64,000 nucleotides of DNA from positions 1-64,000 of the forward strand of contig JAEXOR010000003.1 of assembly GCA_023439185.1 (NCBI GenBank), read 5' to 3'. Shown here piece by piece: positions 60,811 to 64,000 of the stretch. The translations under genes were made by a program, and so were the position numbers. Positions within the stretch are counted from its first letter, which is position 1. Each line of letters starts with the position of its first letter. Below the pieces are notes generated by a model. The model saw only the letters and a program-made list of their open reading frames with translations. It searched no databases and had not been told where the DNA came from. The DNA is from Bacillota bacterium (GTDB lineage: Bacteria; Bacillota; Desulfotomaculia; Desulfotomaculales; Desulfallaceae).

Positions 60811-61851
60811 TTATTCTAGCTTCACTGTGCCGTCGCCGGGGATTACCCTGCCGATGATCCTGGCGTCCTCGCCCTGCTGCCTGAGCAGGTCCAGCGCCGG
60901 CCAGGCTTCGCTTTCCGCCACTGCCAGCACCAGGCCGATGCCCATGTTGAAAACCCGGTACATTTCCTCTTTTTCCACCGGCCCTTCCCGGGCGATCAGT
61001 TCAAATACCGCCGGTTTATCCCAGGCTTCGGTATCAATTTGGGCCGCGGTCCCCGGAGGCAACATACGGGGCACGTTTTCCGGCAGCCCGCCGCCGGTGA
61101 TGTGCGCGATGCCCTTGATGGCGCATTGTTCCATTAAAGTCAGCACCGGACGGACATAAATCCTGGTTGGTTTCAGCATTTCCTCACCCACGGTGCGCCC
61201 CAGCGCGAGGTGTACCTGATCCACCCGGTATCCCCGGTTGTCCAGCAGCACCCGCCGGGCCAGTGAAAAACCGTTGCTGTGCAGGCCGGAGGAAGGCAGT
61301 CCGATGAGCACGTCGCCGGGGACGGTGGTTGTGCCGTCGATAATCCTGTCCCGTTCGGCCACCCCGACGGCGAAACCGGCGATATCATATTCACCATGAT
61401 CATAAAAGTCCGGCATTTCGGCTGTTTCCCCGCCAATTAGGGCGCAGCCCGCCTGGCGGCAGCCCTCGGCCACCCCCGATACGATGTCCGCCACCTTTTC
61501 GGGTTCCAGACGGCCCACGGCCAGGTAATCCAGAAAAAAAAGCGGTTCCGCGCCCAGGGCCAGGATGTCGTTAACGCACATGGCCACGGCGTCAATACCG
61601 ATGGTGTCGTGTTTGTCCAATAAAAACGCGATTTTCAGCTTGGTGCCCACCCCGTCGGTACCGGATACCAGCACGGGTTGACGGTACTTTGCGGTGTCGA
61701 TGGCGAACAGGCCGCCAAACCCGCCGATACCGGTGAGCACTCCGGGCCTTAAGGTTGAGGCCACCGATTTCTTCATCAGTTCCACCGCGCGGTTGCCGGC
61801 GTCTATGTCGACTCCCGCCTCGGCATAAGTAACCGGTTTCTTTTCCGGCAT
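60811..61851 (-). CDS. purM: Phosphoribosylformylglycinamidine cyclo-ligase
   Basis: About 346 residues. 'YAEAGVDIDAGNRAVELMK' start, 'VSGTDGVGTKLKIAF', 'CVNDILALGAEPLFFLDYLA' and 'ALIGGETAEMPDFY' give the ATP/FGAM site. ATG 61851 with CGGAGG 6 nt upstream; longer readings run into purF in another frame. Confidence 0.96.
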   Translation of the reverse strand: MPEKKPVTYAEAGVDIDAGNRAVELMKKSVASTLRPGVLTGIGGFGGLFAIDTAKYRQPVLVSGTDGVGTKLKIAFLLDKHDTIGIDAVAMCVNDILALGAEPLFFLDYLAVGRLEPEKVADIVSGVAEGCRQAGCALIGGETAEMPDFYDHGEYDIAGFAVGVAERDRIIDGTTTVPGDVLIGLPSSGLHSNGFSLARRVLLDNRGYRVDQVHLALGRTVGEEMLKPTRIYVRPVLTLMEQCAIKGIAHITGGGLPENVPRMLPPGTAAQIDTEAWDKPAVFELIAREGPVEKEEMYRVFNMGIGLVLAVAESEAWPALDLLRQQGEDARIIGRVIPGDGTVKLE

Positions 61852-61882
61852 GCGTATCCTCCGTTCCGCGTTAATTCCAGAG

Positions 61883-63322
61883 TTATTCCAGGCTGTATTT
61901 GCCGGTATCCCTGGGCTTGGGCACTTCCACCGGGTAGTGGCCGTCGAAGCAGGCGGTGCAGAAATTATCCCGCGCCTCGCCGAAAATACCCAGCAGCCCC
62001 TCCAGGGAAAGATAATGCAGCCCGTCGGCGCCAATGGTGCGGCGGATTTCGTCCAGGGACATTTGGGCTGCGATTAATTCCTTTTTATTTGAGGTATCAA
62101 TGCCGTAATAACATGAATGGGTGATGGGCGGCGAACTAAGGCACATGTGCACTTCCTTTACCCCGCAGTCCCGCAGCATGTTGACCAGCTTGTTGCTGGT
62201 GGTGCCCCGGACGATGGAATCGTCCACCATGATCACCCGCTTGCCGTTCAGCACTTCCCTGACGGGGTTCAGCTTCAGCCTTACGGCCAGATCGCGCATG
62301 TCCTGGTTGGGCTGGATAAAGGTCCGCCCGATATAGCGGTTTTTCATTAAGCCCTCTTCAAAGGGAATGCCCGACGCCGCGGCGAAACCCCGGGCCGCCA
62401 GGGTGCCGGAATCGGGCACCGGGATCACCAGGTCCGCTTCCACCTTGTATTCCGCAGCCAGCGTCCGGCCCATTTCCTGCCTGACCCTGTGCACGTTGAA
62501 CCCGTCAATCTTGCTGTCCGGCCGGGCAAAATAAATATATTCGAAGATACAATGGGACCGCTTGCGCGGTTTAAGCATCTGAATGGATTCCAGCCCGTTT
62601 TTATCGATGATCACAATTTCACCGGGCTGCACGTCACGCAGGAATTTCGCCCCCACGGTATCCAGGGCGCATGATTCTGAGGCCACGGCGTAGCCGCCTT
62701 CACCCAGGGTGCCCAAACACAGGGGTCTGAATCCGTGGGGGTCACGCATGGCCAGCAGTTGTTTTTCGGTGATGATCACCAGAGAGTAGGAGCCCCGGAC
62801 GTCGAAGGTGCTTTTAATCAGCCCGTCCACCAGGTTGTGCTGGGCCGAACGGGCGATAATGTTAACGATAACCTCGCTGTCGGTGGAGGATTGAAATACC
62901 GAGCCGGTGGCCAGCAGTTGAGAGCGCAGTTCGGTGACATTGGTGATGTTGCCGTTGTGCGCCAGGCCCAGCATGCCGCCGGAATATCGAAACAACAGTG
63001 GCTGGGCGTTCACCGGGTGGCTGGAACCGGTGGTGGAATAACGCACGTGTCCGATGGCCGCGCAGCCTTGCAGGCTGTCTAACTGGTTGCCTGAAAAAAC
63101 CTCCGGCACCAGTCCCATGCCTTTATAAAGCTGCACCTTTTCTCCGTCGGCCACGGCGATGCCGGCACTTTCCTGCCCGCGATGCTGCAGGGCGTACAGT
63201 CCATAATAAGAAAGCCTGGCCACATCGCGCCCCGGAGCATAAATGCCAAATACGCCGCATTCTTCCCGGGGTTTGTCAGGCCAATCGGTTCTTTCCGGAC
63301 ACCTGGTTCGGCAGCCTCCCAT
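61883..63322 (-). CDS. purF: Amidophosphoribosyltransferase
   Basis: 479 residues. A 21-residue propeptide precedes the N-terminal nucleophile Cys22 ('PREECGVFGIY'), removed on maturation as in Bacillus. PRPP-binding 'GKRVIMVDDSIVRGTTS' is present. Cysteines in 'HCIFEYIYFARPDS', 'THSCYYGIDTS' and 'FCTACFDG' match the 4Fe-4S ligands of Bacillus-type PurF, which make the enzyme oxygen-sensitive. First committed step of purine synthesis. ATG 63322 with GGGGGAG upstream. Confidence 0.97.
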   Translation of the reverse strand: MGGCRTRCPERTDWPDKPREECGVFGIYAPGRDVARLSYYGLYALQHRGQESAGIAVADGEKVQLYKGMGLVPEVFSGNQLDSLQGCAAIGHVRYSTTGSSHPVNAQPLLFRYSGGMLGLAHNGNITNVTELRSQLLATGSVFQSSTDSEVIVNIIARSAQHNLVDGLIKSTFDVRGSYSLVIITEKQLLAMRDPHGFRPLCLGTLGEGGYAVASESCALDTVGAKFLRDVQPGEIVIIDKNGLESIQMLKPRKRSHCIFEYIYFARPDSKIDGFNVHRVRQEMGRTLAAEYKVEADLVIPVPDSGTLAARGFAAASGIPFEEGLMKNRYIGRTFIQPNQDMRDLAVRLKLNPVREVLNGKRVIMVDDSIVRGTTSNKLVNMLRDCGVKEVHMCLSSPPITHSCYYGIDTSNKKELIAAQMSLDEIRRTIGADGLHYLSLEGLLGIFGEARDNFCTACFDGHYPVEVPKPRDTGKYSLE

Positions 63323-63344
63323 AATAGATCTCCCCCATATTTAA

Positions 63345-63425
63345 GTAGTCAGAACTCAGAATACTTCGAGACAATAACCGGACTTTTATTCTGACTACTG
63401 AATTCTGACTCCTGATTCCTGAATA
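63345..63425. repeat. Short intercistronic repeats between purC and purF
   Basis: Tandem TTCTGACTACTGAATTC / TTCTGACTCCTGATTCCTGAAT units of 7-8 nt, similar to a shorter TTATTCTGACTCCTG stretch at 12490-12504. Possibly simple-sequence expansion; no protein-coding potential. Confidence 0.55.
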
Positions 63426-63426
63426 T

Positions 63427-64000
63427 TTACTTCCCCGTCAGACGGCGGTATACCTCTTGGTAAGCTTCTTCAACCCCGCCCAAATCCCGGCGGAAACGGT
63501 CCTTATCAAGTTTTTCCCTGGTGTTCTTGTCCCAGAAACGGCAGGTGTCGGGCGATATTTCGTCGCCCAGCATAAGTTTGCCGTTATGCAGGCCGAATTC
63601 CAGTTTAAAGTCGATCAGGTCCAGTTGCCGTTCGGCCAGGTGGGTGCGCAGTATATCGTTGACTTTAAGGGCGATTCCCTTAATTTGGGCCATTTGTTCC
63701 GGGGTCGCCAGTTCCAGCACCTTGATATGGTCGTCGTTGATCAGCGGGTCGTGCAGTTCGTCGCTTTTGTAGTAATATTCCACCACGGCGGACGGCATTA
63801 CGGTGCCTTCCTCCAGGCCCAGGCGTTTGGACAGGCTGCCGGCGGCGATGTTGCGGACCACCACTTCCACCAGGATTATTTTCAGCGCCTTGACCACCAT
63901 TTCCCGGTCGGATTTTTCCTCCACGAAGTGGGACTCGATACCGTTTTGGGCCAGCAACCGGAAAAAGTAGGCGGAAATCTTGTTATTCAGCGCGCCCTTG
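63427..64000 (-). CDS. purC: Phosphoribosylaminoimidazole-succinocarboxamide synthase, 5' end beyond window
   Basis: The C-terminal about 190 residues of SAICAR synthetase: 'ESHFVEEKSDREMVVKAL' region, 'VVVRNIAAGSLSKRLGLEEG', 'DLIDFKLEFGLHNGKLMLGD' and 'ISPDTCRFWDKNTREKLDKD'. The frame continues open through base 64000 (reading KGALNNKISAYFFRLL), so the start lies outside. Upstream member of the purC-F-M-N-H-D cluster. Confidence 0.95.
   Translation of the reverse strand, partial: KGALNNKISAYFFRLLAQNGIESHFVEEKSDREMVVKALKIILVEVVVRNIAAGSLSKRLGLEEGTVMPSAVVEYYYKSDELHDPLINDDHIKVLELATPEQMAQIKGIALKVNDILRTHLAERQLDLIDFKLEFGLHNGKLMLGDEISPDTCRFWDKNTREKLDKDRFRRDLGGVEEAYQEVYRRLTGK

Overview
The window looks like chromosome of a strictly anaerobic, Gram-positive-type Firmicute close to Desulfotomaculum/Pelotomaculum (Peptococcales). 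This placement is inferred from gene content: ECF transport module, Bacillus-type Fe-S PurF, a TRAP (mtrB) gene, gatCAB next to ligA/pcrA, NifV-like synthase beside an NAD-type isocitrate dehydrogenase, many TTG/GTG starts with strong GGAGG sites, and moderately GC-rich coding sequence. Most genes lie on the minus strand; apart from the RHS region it is dense, operon-packed chromosome.

Region 1 (1-11.1 kb) is an envelope redox and transport block. It opens with the 3' tail of a group II intron. Next come a Gx-family membrane protein divergent from an ECF module (ecfT-A-A), a NusG-domain-II protein, the flavinyl transferase ApbE, cytochrome c maturation genes (ccsA/resC and a frameshifted resB) and a pentahaem cytochrome c. 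It ends with a BtuFCD-type ABC importer under a cobalamin riboswitch. The importer's binding protein is fused to an FMN-binding domain carrying a perfect ApbE flavinylation motif, which I consider the most interesting single gene here.

Region 2 (11.1-22 kb) is housekeeping on the minus strand: SGNH hydrolase, DedA, pyruvate kinase, 6-phosphofructokinase, mtrB (TRAP), dnaE, a methyltransferase, a MoxR ATPase, trmL and nth.

Region 3 (22-40.6 kb) is a glucan-storage neighbourhood split by an accessory island. DUF4912 and a GH57 branching enzyme (plus strand) face a nucleotidyltransferase/phosphomutase fusion, a GT4 glycogen-synthase-like enzyme and a CBM25 protein (minus strand). Between them (24.6-36.2 kb) sits a polymorphic-toxin island. 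It has a secreted LamG protein with a 389-residue internal duplication, a 1877-residue RHS protein with an AT-rich C-terminal tip, and a DUF4279 immunity-like gene. It also holds an orphan RHS core fused to the tail of an older DUF4279 gene, and inverted copies of a RelB antitoxin on both flanks (one nearly intact, one a decayed relB-yafQ pair).

Region 4 (40.6-56.9 kb) holds isocitrate dehydrogenase and a homocitrate/Re-citrate synthase-like gene, gatB-gatA-gatC, ligA, pcrA, then hisI-F-A-H-B-C-D (transcribed from hisD) and the TrpR-like regulator yerC. HisD has an unexplained 80-residue C-terminal tail.

Region 5 (57-64 kb) is a purine operon, purC (cut by the window end)-F-M-N-H-D. It is interrupted by palindromic repeats and short heptamer-like intercistronic repeats that also occur in the his operon. 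No tRNA, rRNA, CRISPR array or intact insertion sequence was recognised.
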